Assembly (NCBI GenBank): GCA_001598975.1
Contig: BBXU01001419.1
Span: 1-61,256 of the forward strand
Length of the DNA: 61,256 nt
Source: Parachlorella kessleri
Lineage: Eukaryota; Chlorophyta; Trebouxiophyceae; Chlorellales; Chlorellaceae
Direction of reading: 5' to 3'
Below, one piece after another: positions 22,475-35,422 of the stretch. A model generated the notes under the pieces. That model had not been told where the DNA came from. It was given only the letters and a program-made list of their open reading frames with translations, and searched no databases. Positions within the stretch are counted from its first letter, which is position 1; each line of letters begins with the position of its first letter. The position numbers were made by a program, and so were the translations under genes.

Positions 22475-24062
22475 ATGTCGATGATTCTCAAGTCCACCGC
22501 AGCTCTGCCCTGGCTCTCAGCCAACCTAAGGCCAGCCCTTGGGGTGACCAGCGTCAGGTGCTTTGCCTCTGGCGATCCTTTGAAGGCGAGTATGAACGGG
22601 GCTGCACCTCGCTCAAGACGATCAGGCCTGCCGTGGAGCTTGCAGGCAGTGATATTGCAGGCGGGACTGCCATATTGGGCGTAACTTGTAGCGGGAGCAC
22701 GGGGCCGACTCGTCAAGGGTCGGGGGCAGCAGGGCCAGTCATAATATACAAGTTGATATCCACCAGGCGTGCTGGCCAGGCACAAGCAGGGGGGGCACTT
22801 TATTGCTCTCAAGCCATATCTCCCGGCTCGTTTCTCTCTGCGTCAAGGTGCAATGGAATCCACTGACTCCCTTGCATTTGCCTACTGTGTACAGGGCGAC
22901 ACCCGGACCACTGGCCCGCAGCAAGTTGCACACGAGACAGACGAGGCAACCAAGGACAGCGTGAGTTAATGAGCTGCTTGTGCAGCCTGCTTATATATTA
23001 GGCACTTGAATGCAGCCATGCATGGCCAAGCCGCCGGCAGACACTGCGCGCTTGCAGCCACCCAGACCACAATTTGTCGCGCGTGGTTTCCTGGTCCCGC
23101 TCCCTCCCCTTTGGTGTGTTCGCATTGTGGAGATTCAGGTCCGCCTAGTCCTACCATGCCACAGTTCGGTGATTGAGCGCACTCCTTGTCCATCCTGTTG
23201 CAGATCCGCCATGCTGCTGAGGGCAAGCCCGGTGAGGCTGTGAAGGACATTGGCGAGATGGCCAAGAATGCAGCTCGCGGCGCCAAGGAGTCTGCCAAGC
23301 TGATGTATGACTCACTCAAGGACAAGGGTGAGTCACAATAGAGGTTCTGGGCGTGGCGTGGCTGATTGATAGCTGCATATCATCATGATGTTTCGACAAG
23401 CTATTGCCAGGCTGGGTAAAGGTGCATGTGAGTGTTTGTAGGGCCAGCAGATTGTGTATCATCACTTACCCGTGGTGCACGCAATCCGTCGCCTCAGCTT
23501 TTGAGTTGCTGTGTCATGTGATTGGGTGCAGTTGCCGGCAAGACTGAGGATGTGAAGGAGCAGGCTAGCCAGGCAGCAGACCAGGGTGAGTGTTTGAGCT
23601 TGGCTTACGGGTAAAAGTCTTAGGTTGGGCACTATTATCATGCAACGAATCAAGTATAAGAGGTAAGTAACTAGAGACAGGTGCTGTAGGTTGATGCTCC
23701 AGCTGGGATGTTGTTTGGGTGCGAAATGTTGGGAAGTGCTTGCAGATGTTGTGCTTGATGGCCTTCAGTACCTCGTGTGACACTGAGGGTAGACAAATAG
23801 TGGGCCGGGTGGCGCAACAGTGTGGGTCGCAGATCCTGAATGGATCCCTGGGATGCAAGTCATGTGGCAGGGGGCTACTTGTACCTATGCAAAGCGCTAT
23901 GGCGTGATATGGCCAAGCTGGGTGACATGTCATAGAGCGGGCCCACAGTGCACCGAGTCTTTTGCGAGCCAGCCCCGGTGAAACACCAGTGCCTTGGCCT
24001 GCTTTGCTGCAGCGTCCGCCAAGGCTGAGGAGCTGAAGGACCGCACCAAGAGCAGCTTCTGA
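22475..24062 (+). CDS. Mitochondrial LEA (group 3-like) protein
   Basis: Exons 22475-22585, 22895-22960, 23204-23327, 23532-23585 and 24013-24062 join in phase to 405 nt (134 residues). The first 30 or so residues (MSMILKSTAALPWLSANL...RCFASGD) form a basic, Ser/Ala-rich presequence with a cleavage-like RCFA, suggesting mitochondrial import. The mature part is very hydrophilic. It is built of Lys/Glu/Ala segments such as EAVKDIGEMAKNAARGAKES, EDVKEQASQAADQ and AKAEELKDRTKS, which would form amphipathic helices. This is the composition of group 3 LEA proteins, which protect membranes and enzymes during drying, cold or salt stress. Intron 1 starts with GC (AAG|gcgag); the other frames there lead to stops. 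A TGTAA lies near 24409. Another small Lys-rich helical protein is possible. Confidence 0.75.
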
Positions 24063-24879
24063 AGTGGGACTTGCCCCGTCAGTTTTTGACTAGCAGTATG
24101 ACAGATAGACTCTTAGTGTTGCCCACTCGGGCATTTAGAGACAGTGCGTGAGTTTGTATACCCTGGGCGGACTTTGGTCAGCCAGCATACTTGCTCCACC
24201 GGGGGAAGGCTGCCAGGGGACCTACCTTGGGTTGGCAGGTTATCGAGGTGTCAAGGTTGTGGTACCTTGATCCAAAGCCTTGCAAAGTGGGCAGCTATGT
24301 CTCTATTGCCCCTTGCAGAAGCGTGTGCTCACCGCTCTTACTGTGTTTGCTATGTTTTGTTTCCTGCTTACCCTGACGTAGCACCCCCTTGCTGGGACGT
24401 TGTGTACCTGTAAAAGAATTGCCTAATAGCAGCCAGTAATGAAAATTTAGGAAGCCTGATAGCAGCCGGAGACGAAACATAGAAAATGCCCATTGACTGA
24501 TTGTTGGGGTGTTGTGCAAAGCAGTTAAAGGTGGTCCATGTCACTGACAATTTTAGTGCCAGGCGCCCATCATTGAACAAGAGGGGTGCACTCCTGCAAC
24601 TGACAGTGACATACTACAAAGGCATACAGTCATGCAGTTCTGCATCCAGTCCTGTTCGTGTCGTACAGCCCAACCCTCACACCCTGATCGCACTACCTGC
24701 CACCCATGCTAAATACAGTCATGCACATGTGTTCTCTAAGGTCCCAACGCATCATGCCAGCTTTCGCGCCCTTGCCACAGTACACAAGTCTTCCTAGCTG
24801 AGCCGCACATGCTTTCCCTCTAACAGCGACTGGTCTAGCGACTGTTCTAGCGAAAGCAGCCCTGCCACCAGAAGGGCTG
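24063..24879. other. Convergent intergenic region
   Basis: The LEA-like gene (+) and NDUFAF6 (-) end towards each other here. The sequence is less GC-rich and looks like untranslated and spacer DNA. I see no coding exon. Confidence 0.6.
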
Positions 24880-27658
24880 TCAATACGAGCCCCTCAGCTG
24901 ATGCCACTTGAGCCGCAGCTGGTAGGCCAGCCTGGAGTATGCTCTGCCTGCCAGGAGGTCTTGATCCAGCAGGTTGCAGTCCTTGGCTAGCAATGCCTGC
25001 AGGTACATGTCGGCCCCCACCGCCGGCAGCAGCAGCTGACGGGCGGTGGGGGGAAGCTGGCCGGCCAGGCTCCTGGCCTCCTCAAGGTGCAGCTGCACAC
25101 GGGGAAGGCGAGGGGCCTGGTGCCGATCAGCTGCTGCCTTGTGGAGTGAGCTAGAGGTCGTGGTGGGCCTTGGCCTCGGCTAGGTACAGGCGAAGCAGAG
25201 ACAATTACTTGCCAAGGACCGCTCGCCCAGTACTCCTCAACTTTGATCGCCTCCCTATTATGGCCCATACCTACCAAACCCACAGCGCTGGAGCACACCC
25301 AGCTGGCTTTCGGTGCCTAAGCGCACAGCCTCTGCCCTTGTCCCAGCTGCATTTGCGCACCGAGTTGCAGGTGACAGCAGTGTGCCGCCTGGCGGCCTTC
25401 ATGGTTGCGCTAACATCTAGCTGCAGCTTGACCCAAAACAGTCTGACAAACATGCCGCCGCAAAGCCACACGTTTTGCACTACATGCCACCCTAAAAACA
25501 TCAACACATTGAAACATCAAGCATCCCCTCAACGCATGCAGAACCTTGTCGGGCAGATCGGCCTCATACTTCCGCCTGCCCCCCCAGTAAGGCATCCGCA
25601 CCTTGGCATCTGCAGCCACCGCCCGAGTGACTTCCCGCAGCGCCTGCGAGTCCTTGTTGCGCAGGATGTCCCGGGCATCTACCCCTGCCAGGCCGCACTG
25701 GTCCCGCGGCAAGTACACCATGCCCCTGCACATGCAAAACGGAAAGTTAAACCTAACAACGGCCGGCCCAGCAGTATGCCGGGTGTACAGCCCTTCCGCT
25801 ACCAGGCAGGGGGCAGAGAGGAGAGCCGCTGGCTCCAGGGATCTGGAGGCATCCAAGGCCACCAAACAATAGCAGGGCATGCTGTATGATGGCTTCCAGG
25901 GTAGGCCAGGTCCAAATCCTGCCCAGGGCGCTGGCGTCTATACGCAGCTGACCCTCGGCCCTGGAGTCTACTACTCCCACCGCTGGCAGCACACGCAGGT
26001 AGGTCACCTCACTTCCACTTCCAAAGCAGGTAGTGCCCAGCTGCAACGGGCTTATGCTGCCAGATTAGCCTGGCCAGACAGTCCCCTTGGACTTACTTTT
26101 CAGCATGGTATCTCGTCCCTCGAAGGAGGTTGGCAATGCCCACAGCCTTGCCCAAGTGCAACGCCGCTTCTTCTGCTTCAGGGCCTTCCAATCCGGCCGC
26201 CTCCAACTACAGGGCAGTTGCAAACAATCAAACCTTGAAAGACGGGCTCCCCGAATCAAGAACAGTATCGGACGAACACATGTTGAACACATGTTGAAGT
26301 TGGAACAAGGATCTTAGTATGGTTTCAGCATCACGCTGCTGCTGGATAGATTCATGATACAACTATGGGAACACCCGCTCCTGTACGGCGCTGTTGCGGC
26401 GTTTGCTGCGAGTACATGAGTGCTGTCTCCATGAAAGGTACAGCAACGTGACCCACCTGGAGCAGTAGCAGCTGCCCTACTGTGCCTTCCCCATACTCCT
26501 CCAGTGCTCTCATTGAGGCAGGCGGCTCTTTGCTCGTCAAGTCCTCCTCCCGCGTGGTGATCATGCGCTGCAAGCGGTAGCGCGTCAGCGGCCGCTGCTG
26601 CAGCACCTGCACGCCCGCCATGCATGGTCCGAGCACTAGCAAACAGCAGGCGCCCCATAGGCAGTGGTGGACTGCGTGAGAGATGCCCACTGCTCAGAAC
26701 CTCCCCGGCTGGCGGTTCTGTGCAGTGGGTGAGTGCCCCCTCACAGGTGTGGCAGATTCAAGACTCATCAGTGTGTCCATGATCACCGGTTACTTTCGTA
26801 AACATGTGGCCATGCCATGCCTTCAGTCCTGCAGCTAACTCCTGTGGCAGACAGCGTAGTGTTGATGTACAAGGGATGTCTCCCAGGGGCCATACCTCAT
26901 ACAGGGCTCTTGCCACTGGCTGATCAGGAGGGTTGCCCTTGTAGCAGGCATTCACAGCATCTCGCCACCACTGCACAGCACGAAACGATGCTGGCTTGCC
27001 ATGCTGGTGCACAGTGTGTGTTTAAAGGCCACCAAGCAACCTCTGCAAGAGCCGGACTGTGCACCACAGCAAGGTGGGCGCAGGGCTGGGCATAGACACC
27101 ATGGCTGCTTCTGCCAAGCGATAATACATGCCTTTGATACCTCCAGCGACATAACAGTGCCAGCCAAGAGAGGGTTCAGGCCCTATACCTGATGCCGTGC
27201 CCTTTGTGACGCCTGGGACTACATTGGACAAGGTGTAGCCCACCTGACACCGCGTTAGGACCAGCATCTCCGACTTGGCATGGTCACCGATGAGTGCTGT
27301 CTCAACATTGAACGCCCGCAGGGCCAATATTGGAGCTCTGAGTTCCTGCAGCCAGTGTAGAGAGTTGCCAGTTGGCTAGGCGTGTACTGCAGTGTGCAGG
27401 TGTCCTCGGCCGCCTATCTTGCTGCACTGCCTCGCTGCTTACCTTGGGCAGCCCAATGCACCACATGTAGGATTCGTAGTCGTACTTTTTCACTTGATTG
27501 ATACAGTAGCTAAACGCCGTGCGAGTTGGGTCTTCACTTGGCGGCTGGTACCCAGGGCTGTACCACCGTCGCACCCAAGGCGCTGATGCCGCTGGACTGC
27601 TTTCAAAGAACTCCACTACGGGTCGCCACGACCGTACACCCCTGCTGAGCACCCGCAT
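24880..27658 (-). CDS. NDUFAF6: NDUFAF6, complex I assembly factor (squalene/phytoene synthase fold)
   Basis: Seven minus-strand exons, 27443-27658, 27244-27345, 26896-26994, 26457-26606, 26097-26206, 25602-25725 and 24880-25092, sum to 1014 nt (337 residues). This is close to the human protein's length. Diagnostic stretches are QVKKYDYESYMW, LALRAFNVETA, QWWRDAVNACYKG, PLTRYRLQRMITTREEDL, HLGKAVGIANLLRGTRYH, VYLPRDQCGLAGVDARDILR and LPAVGADMYLQALL. The fold is that of squalene/phytoene synthases. The aspartate-rich catalytic motifs are degenerate, as in other NDUFAF6 proteins, so it is expected to help complex I assembly rather than make terpenes. The N-terminus (MRVLSRGVRSWRP...) is basic and fits a mitochondrial presequence. 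Confidence 0.92.
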
Positions 27659-28270
27659 GACGGCTCTGTAGTGGGAATCACAAGCAGTGATGATAGTGTG
27701 CTCTCTACTCGCGGGATCAATGCAACAGGTCTATTGTGATCAGCCTGTGACCTTTTCACAAGAACTTTGGTTTACCCTGCTCTGCCTGCTGTGCCGTGCT
27801 GGATCTTGCGCCCTCCGTCCCTTATCGAAACCCTTGACCATTACATCAGACCACTATATTCGAAGCCTTCCCTGAAGAAAGCCCCCCAGTTCCAGGGAAA
27901 TGCAAGTTGTGCAGGTTCTCGTTTCAAAAGCTGCCAGCTGGTCCTATGCTTGGTCCAAGACTTGCAACTAGTACACAGCATGCATGCATCTACAGGCTTA
28001 TTGAGAGGAGGAACCTTTGCCAAAACGCAGCATGCAAACACCACCTAAGAGCCTCAGATCCAAGGAGAGTCTAAAGCAACTACCCAGCCGTATCGAGGGC
28101 ATATGCTCACCACACCATGTGCTTGCCAGCCCTGCATGAGATATCAAACGCAAGCCATCTGTCTACACTGCCTTCCACTAGCTTGCCAGCAGCCCCGAGG
28201 CTGATCTCAGTTGACTTCCTACGGTCTGGGGCTTGCACGGTTCTGCATCTGACCCCCACTTCCGCTGCCA
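27659..28270. other. Intergenic region between two minus-strand genes
   Basis: It lies between the NDUFAF6 start and the stop of the proton-pump-interactor-like gene, so it should hold that gene's 3' untranslated region and the NDUFAF6 promoter. I see no coding exon or clear motif. Confidence 0.5.
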
Positions 28271-31200
28271 TCACTTGGCCTTGCTGGGTGTTGTGAGGAA
28301 CAGCAGCAAGAGCACTAGCATTACAGCCAGCACAGCCCCAACAGCAAAGTGCATCTGGTACTCCTTGTAGTATGACCGCACAAGCTTGCCCAGCGGCTTC
28401 TTAGTGGCGGCCGGCCGCTTGCCAACTGCCTTTGCCTTGGCGGCCGCTGAAACCTGCGTGTGCACAGGACATAGCAAACAGTAAACAATGCTGCCCAGAC
28501 CTGTCGAACCAGTCAATCAACCTTTACCCCTTTTCTAATGGCATTGCCTGTCACCATCACCATATAAACTCGCAGCCACTGCCTGGCCACTGCCAATGGC
28601 GCACTCCTCAATCACAGAACCCATCAGATAGCTGGTTTGACCAATCATTGCCGCCCCAAATCTCATACCTGACTGCTACCCAGCCTGAACTCACCCTAGA
28701 CGTCTTAGTTGCAGCCTTGCCAGCCGCTGTAGGCTGCACAGGGCCCGTTGTTGCAGCTGCCGAACCCTGCTGCGGCAATGGTAGCACAGCGGCAGCCTTC
28801 TCCGCCCCGCTTTCATCGCCTGACTGCTCGGGGGCAGCATCAGAGTCTACCGGGGTCTGGCCCTCGCTGCCCCCACTGACCGCAACTGCGGCAGCAGCAG
28901 CCTGCTTCGCACGCGCCTGCTGATCCTGCAGCAGCAAAAATAAGGTTCTATGTTATTATAGAGAGCAGCATCCTTCCATGAGAGTTACAACTATATGGCG
29001 GACTTAACCCTCCAAATTATTAATCAACCTCACATCCCCGAGCGCTGGCAGGTGTTGTGATCATGCGTCGCCGATGTGCCAGCCAGCTGCCTGTATATAC
29101 TCAAGAAAAACCATCTGCAGGGTGACTGCACCTCTGTCTCCCACATATTACAGACTACCTTTCAGCAGCTCTAGAGGAACGGGGAATGATACCAGGTAAT
29201 GGTGCAGGGGTCAATGATGAGACATATGATGTTGCACATGCAATAATGTGATGCACACGCCTTGACTTCTGTCATTCGCACCTGGCCGTAAAAGCATGTG
29301 TATGCCACCCTCCTGCCAACCCCTGGTCAGTAAGACTGCACCCACTTCCCCCATGCCTCTGCGCTTAGGCTGAACGAACCTGCAATGCCCGCTGCCGCTT
29401 CTTCTCTCGCTCCTGCTGCTTGCGCTGCTTGCGCCGCTCCGCTTCCACTTGAGCCTGGCGATTGTGCTCGCGCTCCAGCTCCTTCAGCTCCTCGGCAGAG
29501 GGAGCCTGCATGACCCACATGCACATAGTAAAGACCATGTTATCACCCACCTCCGCACCTCGCCCTAGTGCCAAGAGCACTGCCCGGCAGCGATGCAGCA
29601 GGCGTATAGCCAACGTGTTGTTGAGCATGCACCCACCTTCTTGCCCTTGATGGACTCTGGCAGCTGAAAGTTGTCAGGAGGCAGCACTGGCACCATAACC
29701 AGATGGCGAGGGGCCTCTGCCTTGCGGGGCTTGGGCGGCTTAGCAGCAGCAGCAAGCTTGGCAGCTGCGGACTCTGCATTCAAAAGTAGGGCGGGCGTGG
29801 GTGCACAGAGGTATGGACACAACTGGCATATCACTAATCAAGCTATATGGCTCAGCAAGTAGCCAGGTCAAAAATTTCCTTCAACCAGCAGTTGCACTTC
29901 ATAGGCAAAGTGGAAGCGAAGTCCTCCAGGCACAACCAGGCACATCGAAAGCACTCGAAGCTAGACCAGCAGAACGGCATTGTTATAAGGTGGATGCCTC
30001 AGCAGCAACGCTTCATCCCTATTCATACCTGGCTCAGCGGCCACGGTAGCTGCCTCCGGCTCTGCTAAAGCCGGCGCAACCGCTGCAGCGGCAGCCGCAC
30101 TGGCAGCTGCTGCCTTCACCCTCATGATGCTGCCCTTGGCCTCCTCCAGCACCGCTGCGATCACCTGTCGCAGGGGTTACACAAGGATATGTCAGCCGCC
30201 TTGCCCTCATACCACCCGCCCGTGCCCTGTGTGACCAGCTGACTAGCGTGCAATAGACCGTCAACCTTGCCAGTTCTGCGACACATCTGCCATTGAAACC
30301 CTCACAAACCTGCTCTGCTTTCACAGCTGGGTCCACCAAAGGCGGCTGGTCCCTTTGCTGGTGCTGCTTGCCGCCCTTGCCGCCTTTCCCTGCCGCTGCT
30401 GCGGGCAGGTCAATGTCGTCATCGAGCGCAGCCATGCTGACAGGGGACTTGCGCTGCTGATCCCACAGGACGAAGTACTCTGCAGGCGCACCAGTCAGCA
30501 ACAGGGTAACACCCCTGGCGGTGCCTTAAAAGACGCAGTGCATGAGCTGTGAACAATGAAGCCCATGGCTAGCAACAAAAGCTTTTTTGGCCGGTCTCCA
30601 CCCCCTCTGCCACCTCTCTCAAGCCCACATCCCCCTGCAGGCATTGTTTAATGCCAGGCATCCTGCTAACAGTGGCACGTCAGCAGCCAAACTTCTACCT
30701 TCCAGCCTGCTGTGCACCTGACTAACCCACCTGCCCTATAGTCTGGATCTGCGCTCAGCTTAGCATGTGCTTCCTCCATCTGCTCTGCACACTGCCGCCG
30801 GGCCTCATCTAAGTTTCCGGCCGCCAGCACCTGAAGCAGACAGGGGCTGGTAAAAGTTTACAACTGAAGCACTGCAGCACCAGCCCAGGGCGACCTGACT
30901 ACTTGCAGGACGTCGTAACGCAAGATGCAAGTTTCCTGCACACAGCACAATACGATGGTTACTAGGGCATAGGACAAACTCCTCCCACCAGCAAACACAC
31001 GTTGAGCAGCTACCTCAGGCAAACTTGCCTCACGGATGGTCTTTGAAAAGCGCCTGTTGGCATAGAACTCATCATTTTTAGCCTTCTGCAAGCTCTTCAG
31101 TTCCGCCACACGAGTGTAAGCCTCATCCTGCAGACGTCACAGTTCATTATAGCCTGATGCCTAGGTTTCAGTACGCCAGTTCGACACCCATGGCTTCTTC

Positions 31201-33445
31201 AGTATGGGCGGTGCAACGCCGTGCAGCCAAGGGCAATGCTATGCAGGGACACTGTACTCTTGCCTTGCCAGAATGCCTTGCCAGAGATGAATTAGATGCA
31301 GAAGAGTAGTGAGCTGAGCTGTCCCCCAGGTCGCACCATGAGCTCTTTGAAGCGCCGGCGCTCGGCAAGGATCTCCTCCACCTCTTTGTCCAGCACTTGC
31401 TCCTGTACAAAATAAACACATAAATGTCCAGGTGGCGAGACAGTCCTTGCACCTGGCCGTTCCAAGCTCTGCCCTCCAACAGGGCCTCAAGCAATAGCCC
31501 GTGCTCAGGCTGCCAGCTTCCATAAGGGTCCCTCTTTTCTTCAAGCTGAGACGCAACTAGTCAACACCACCCTGGCCACCTGACCTGAGGGCTTTGGGAT
31601 CGTCCACTGTACTGCAACAGGCCTCTCGCCAGGCGCACCTGCTCGCGGAACTTCTCAAGGATGGTCCACTGCGTGTCCTTCTCCCCTTGCAAAACCTTAA
31701 GCTCCTCCTTGTGGTCCGCGAGGTCGCCCTCCAGCTGCTTCACCGCAGCGCGTGCCTCCGCCAGGGTGCCCACCTGTGCCTCGTACTCCCGCACCTGCAC
31801 GCCACCCCAAACACAATCTCATCCTATCATTCAGAGCTGGATTTCCTGAATGAGAGGGGATAGCTGGGCACAGTAACCGCACAATGACCGGCGTCACACA
31901 GACCATGCGCCTTCAGGGCAAGCATCAGGTGCAAAGAGCCTGCCAAGAAGAACATCACCCACTACCACCAAGCCGCAAACCGGCCAATACAGACATGCCA
32001 CACGCCATGCCAACATTACCTTGGGGCGCTGGCTCTCCAGCTTTCTTATCAGCTGCAGGATGCGCTTCTCCTCATTCAGTGGGATGCTCTCATGCTCGAT
32101 GCGGTAGTGCAGCTGCTGCAGCCGCTCGTCCAGCTCAGCCTCGCTACGCGCCTCCAGCTCACTGCACACACGAGCAGGAACCTCCGCTGACAAAGACACA
32201 CAGCCAGTCAGTGGCTGTTACAGCGGTTTCACAACTTCCTGCTAAATCGCTGCAGCTGGCAAGTCCTCAAACCCCAAGCCCCAAGAAAAACAGCTGCTGC
32301 CCGGGTCCGTATCACTGAGCCCTGCCAGCCCGCGGCAAGAAACAAACACAGGACACTTATGCGGAGAACAGCTGCCTAACGAGTCATGCCACACCACAGC
32401 TCAAGCTCAGTGCATATCAGCAAGGTAATAGATGTCCAGGGCGGCCGCTACGACCACGCTACGACCGGCTTTAACCCTGTGTGGGCTTCACAATACGTCC
32501 CGTGCAGGCACAACACAGGCAGTCAAGTGTGCATATGAGCCACACACCGTGCGGCTGCGCAGGAGACATTATGCTCATTTTACACCAAGCCACAACACGT
32601 CTAACGTCCGACACCCTACCTAAAACTCTCACGCAGCTTCTTGGCATCACCGCTGGTGCTTTTCTCCGCTTCACGGAAGGGCTGCACAATTGCGCGCTTT
32701 CTTTCAAAGGCCTCCTTGGAGGCCTTAAAGGCTTCACGAGCTGCTCGAGTATTCTCACGTGCCGCGTCACGCTCAACCTGGAGTAAACACCCAGGGCTGC
32801 TAATGCATCAACACAGCCAAGCCAAGTGATCAGCCAAGCCAATAAGCAACCTATGTGATTAATATTCTTGCCTTTGTAGCCAGATTTCGACCTCCGCAAC
32901 ACAAGCTCCACCCAACGAGCAAAGTGCGGCACCGCCAAGCACCCCTTCTTCGTCAAAACCCTTTAGTACGCCTCTCAAAATCAGGTATTTGGTGCTATGC
33001 ATAGAAACTGACGTCCGCGCAGGCCTTTGCACCTTCTTGACATTGAAGGACTCTGTCAGCAGCTTGTACTGTGCCCGGTAGGTCTCCTGCTCCTGTTCCA
33101 GCGCCTTCACTGCCACTAACTCAGGTGGCCTGGGGATGCGCACGAACCAGAGCCTGCAACAGCCTGAAGGAATAAAAATCGAGGATGCTCCATGCGTGAT
33201 CAGCGTGCGCTGGCAACTGCCCCACTTGCAACCCACCGCTTGCGCCAGAGCTCCTCCTCAGCTGGTTCCCCGTTACTGGTGGCCCCTGCTTCTTGTTGTT
33301 GGGCGCCCGGATCGTCTTTGTGCCCATTCTCATGAGCCCCGTTACCAGCTGCGGCGTCCTCTGAGCTGTCACTTAACACCAGCTGAGCATTCTTAAGCGG
33401 CTCAGCCTGTTGAGGCGGCTGCTCAACTTGGGACTCAGTCACCAT
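28271..33445 (-). CDS. Proton pump interactor (PPI1)-like coiled-coil protein with C-terminal membrane anchor
   Basis: Fourteen minus-strand exons: 33237-33445, 33033-33153, 32620-32777, 32020-32161, 31639-31794, 31337-31402, 31014-31127, 30731-30830, 30310-30479, 30029-30164, 29637-29773, 29380-29505, 28695-28925 and 28271-28453. They sum to 2049 nt (682 residues). The layout matches plant PPI1: a short acidic N-terminus, the WFVRIPRPPE segment, long coiled coils, the conserved RIEHESIPLNEEKRIL motif, Lys/Glu-rich and Ala-rich linkers, and one C-terminal helix (FAVGAVLAVMLVLLLLF) followed by a short basic tail. Plant PPI1 stimulates plasma-membrane H+-ATPase and is anchored in the ER/plasma membrane. 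That role is carried over by homology only. The ATG at 33443-33445 begins MVTESQVEQPP. Confidence 0.85.
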
Positions 33446-33750
33446 CACAGGCAGTAACTGTCGCAGGCCTGGGCTCACAGTGAGGCCAAGAAGGGAGCTG
33501 TTACTGTAGCAGGCCGGGTGAACTGATGTCCAGCCTGATCACACGGGCAGGTTGTTGGGCTCACGCGGTACTGAAGGAACCTGACAGTACAACAATAGTG
33601 GTATCTCTGGTTCAGTTGTCCCATGTTTGTTTGCATTGCGTAGTTTTCTTGGTGTCGGCATTGCTATTATTGTCTTTCACTGCATCGGCGGACGGCATGC
33701 TCCCCTGACTGAGCTTTTTAGCTGTTCTCGCATCCGCAAGTGTGTTGGCC
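33446..33750. promoter_or_regulatory. Shared bidirectional promoter interval
   Basis: Only 305 bp separate the start codons of the PPI1-like gene (-) and the acetyltransferase gene (+). Both promoters must lie here or overlap the 5' untranslated regions. I found no clear TATA box or named element. Confidence 0.5.
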
Positions 33751-35422
33751 ATGAGTACTTTTCCGATCAAAGGGAGTCCTGCTATTGAGTTTTTACTACC
33801 ACTTGGCAACGTCCAGCCCAAGCAGTTCTTGGGACATGCAGCGCGCAGAAGGCATGTGCGGCCGCTATTACACCTGCCAGCCTCAGCCACCTCTACTGGC
33901 TTTCACCAAAGTCGCATGGTTGCCACTGAGCGGCCGGCAGAGCGATTGCAGCAGCTGCAGCTGAGTATGAGGTGGGTGCAAGGCAGCGCTGGCCGCTACA
34001 GAGCAGGATTCTGTTGTTGGAAGCACAGCAAGCTGTCTTGTATGGACCGTCAGGCAGTTCAGCCCTTAACCCGCAGGGTGGCCGAAGACGACGACGAACT
34101 CCAAGCCGCAGCTTGGTTGCGAGCCCAGTCCTTCTATGCGTACCCTCCAGAACGCAAGTTTGCTGGGGAGGTATGCCTGACCTTGTGCTAGGGTAGACCT
34201 TGGACCTTGCCAAAGAAAGTTCAGTGACTGGCAAGTTCTATCTTGCTCATGCCTTGTTTGATGCGACGTAGTTGGCTATATCAACATGTGAGCTGCCCCG
34301 CTAGCCTCCTTCCCTACTGAAAAGCTGACCTAAGCTATGTGTAAGACCTGTGCAGTTGCACCAAATGATGAAAGCTGAGGAGGAGTACGGCGCTCTGAAA
34401 GCCGCCCGCCTGCAGCGTCGGCTGGCCAAAGCTCCAGACTCGGACCGTTCCGCTTGCATCGTGGCGGTGTGCGCTGCTGCGGCTGTGCCTGGGATTAGTG
34501 AGCGGCTACTGCTGCCACCCACGGCCACTGGCCAGGGGTCCGGGGACACGGGCAATAATGGCAGCCCCAGTCACCTGGCGGTAGTGGGGACACTGGATCT
34601 CCATGCAGCAAGGGCACTAACAGGGGAGGTGCTGATAGGTGAGCTGCCTGCCCAGGTGCACCGCCCACGACAGCAACAGCAGCCTGTGTTGCCCCCAACT
34701 TCCCCCTGAGTATTCATTCAGCATGTTTGTGGTTTAAGAAAAGGTGTTAGACTGGCATTGAAGTCGGCATCACTGTGTGCACCTGCTTCGCATGCATAGC
34801 ACTTCAGCGGAGGCCAGCAATCCCCAAGCTAAGTTCTGCGCTCACACATCCTCCTTGCCTGCACAGGCAATAGCACCAGTGCTGGGTACCTTGCAAACGT
34901 ATGTGTCTCCCCGGAGGCCCGGCGGCGAAGAGTGGGTGAGGAGTTGGTTGTCATGGCAAGGAAGCTGGCGCGCGAGTGGGGTGAGTGACCTCCACTTGGC
35001 TGTGATCCCTTCGCTTGCTCTCCAGCAACCCACGTGAGCTACAGTGGCCCTGCCTCTTTGCTGTGAGAGGGCCGAGGCGCTGGTAGTCTATGTGTTCATA
35101 TCAATGTATATAGTGTTTTAGAATCGGCATAATAGATAGCCACCTTGCTAATGTGGTAGCAACACGCCCGCCCTGCCGGTAGATTATAACGACCCTCTCA
35201 CCCGTATGCAACTGTGGTGGCTGGCTTGGTGCAGGTGTTCTGGACTTGTTTGTTCACACGCTGGCTGTGAACGAGGCAGCTCTGCGCTTCTATGAGAAGT
35301 GTGGGTTTGTACTTGAGAAGGAGGAGACCAGCAACCAGGCGCATTACAGGGGCCGCTGCCTGGATGGCATCGAGGGGCGCGGGCGCAGCGTGCTCCTGAG
35401 GGATACCCTGCTTCAGGCGTGA
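33751..35422 (+). CDS. GNAT-family N-acetyltransferase, probably plastid-targeted
   Basis: Exons 33751-34170, 34356-34638, 34867-34980 and 35235-35422 sum to 1005 nt (334 residues). The acetyl-CoA-binding motif A reads YLANVCVSPEARRRRVGEEL; its RRRRVGEE corresponds to the R/QxxGxG/A pyrophosphate loop. Motif B follows as VNEAALRFYEKCGF. The N-terminal 90 or so residues are Ser/Ala/Arg-rich without acidic clusters and suit a plastid transit peptide. The layout resembles plant plastid GNAT enzymes that acetylate protein N-termini or lysines. The substrate cannot be told. A loop with many Ala, Gly and Ser (PPTATGQGSGDTGNNGSPS) is inserted before the core beta strands. Confidence 0.85.

Noticed and set aside
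24880..27658. Phytoene or squalene synthase
   Set aside because: The family fold matches but the Asp-rich catalytic motifs are degenerate and the sequence follows NDUFAF6.
30888..30940. Possible extra exon in the PPI1-like gene (ETCILRYDVLQVV)
   Set aside because: At 44 nt it would break phase, while direct joining of its neighbours keeps the frame.
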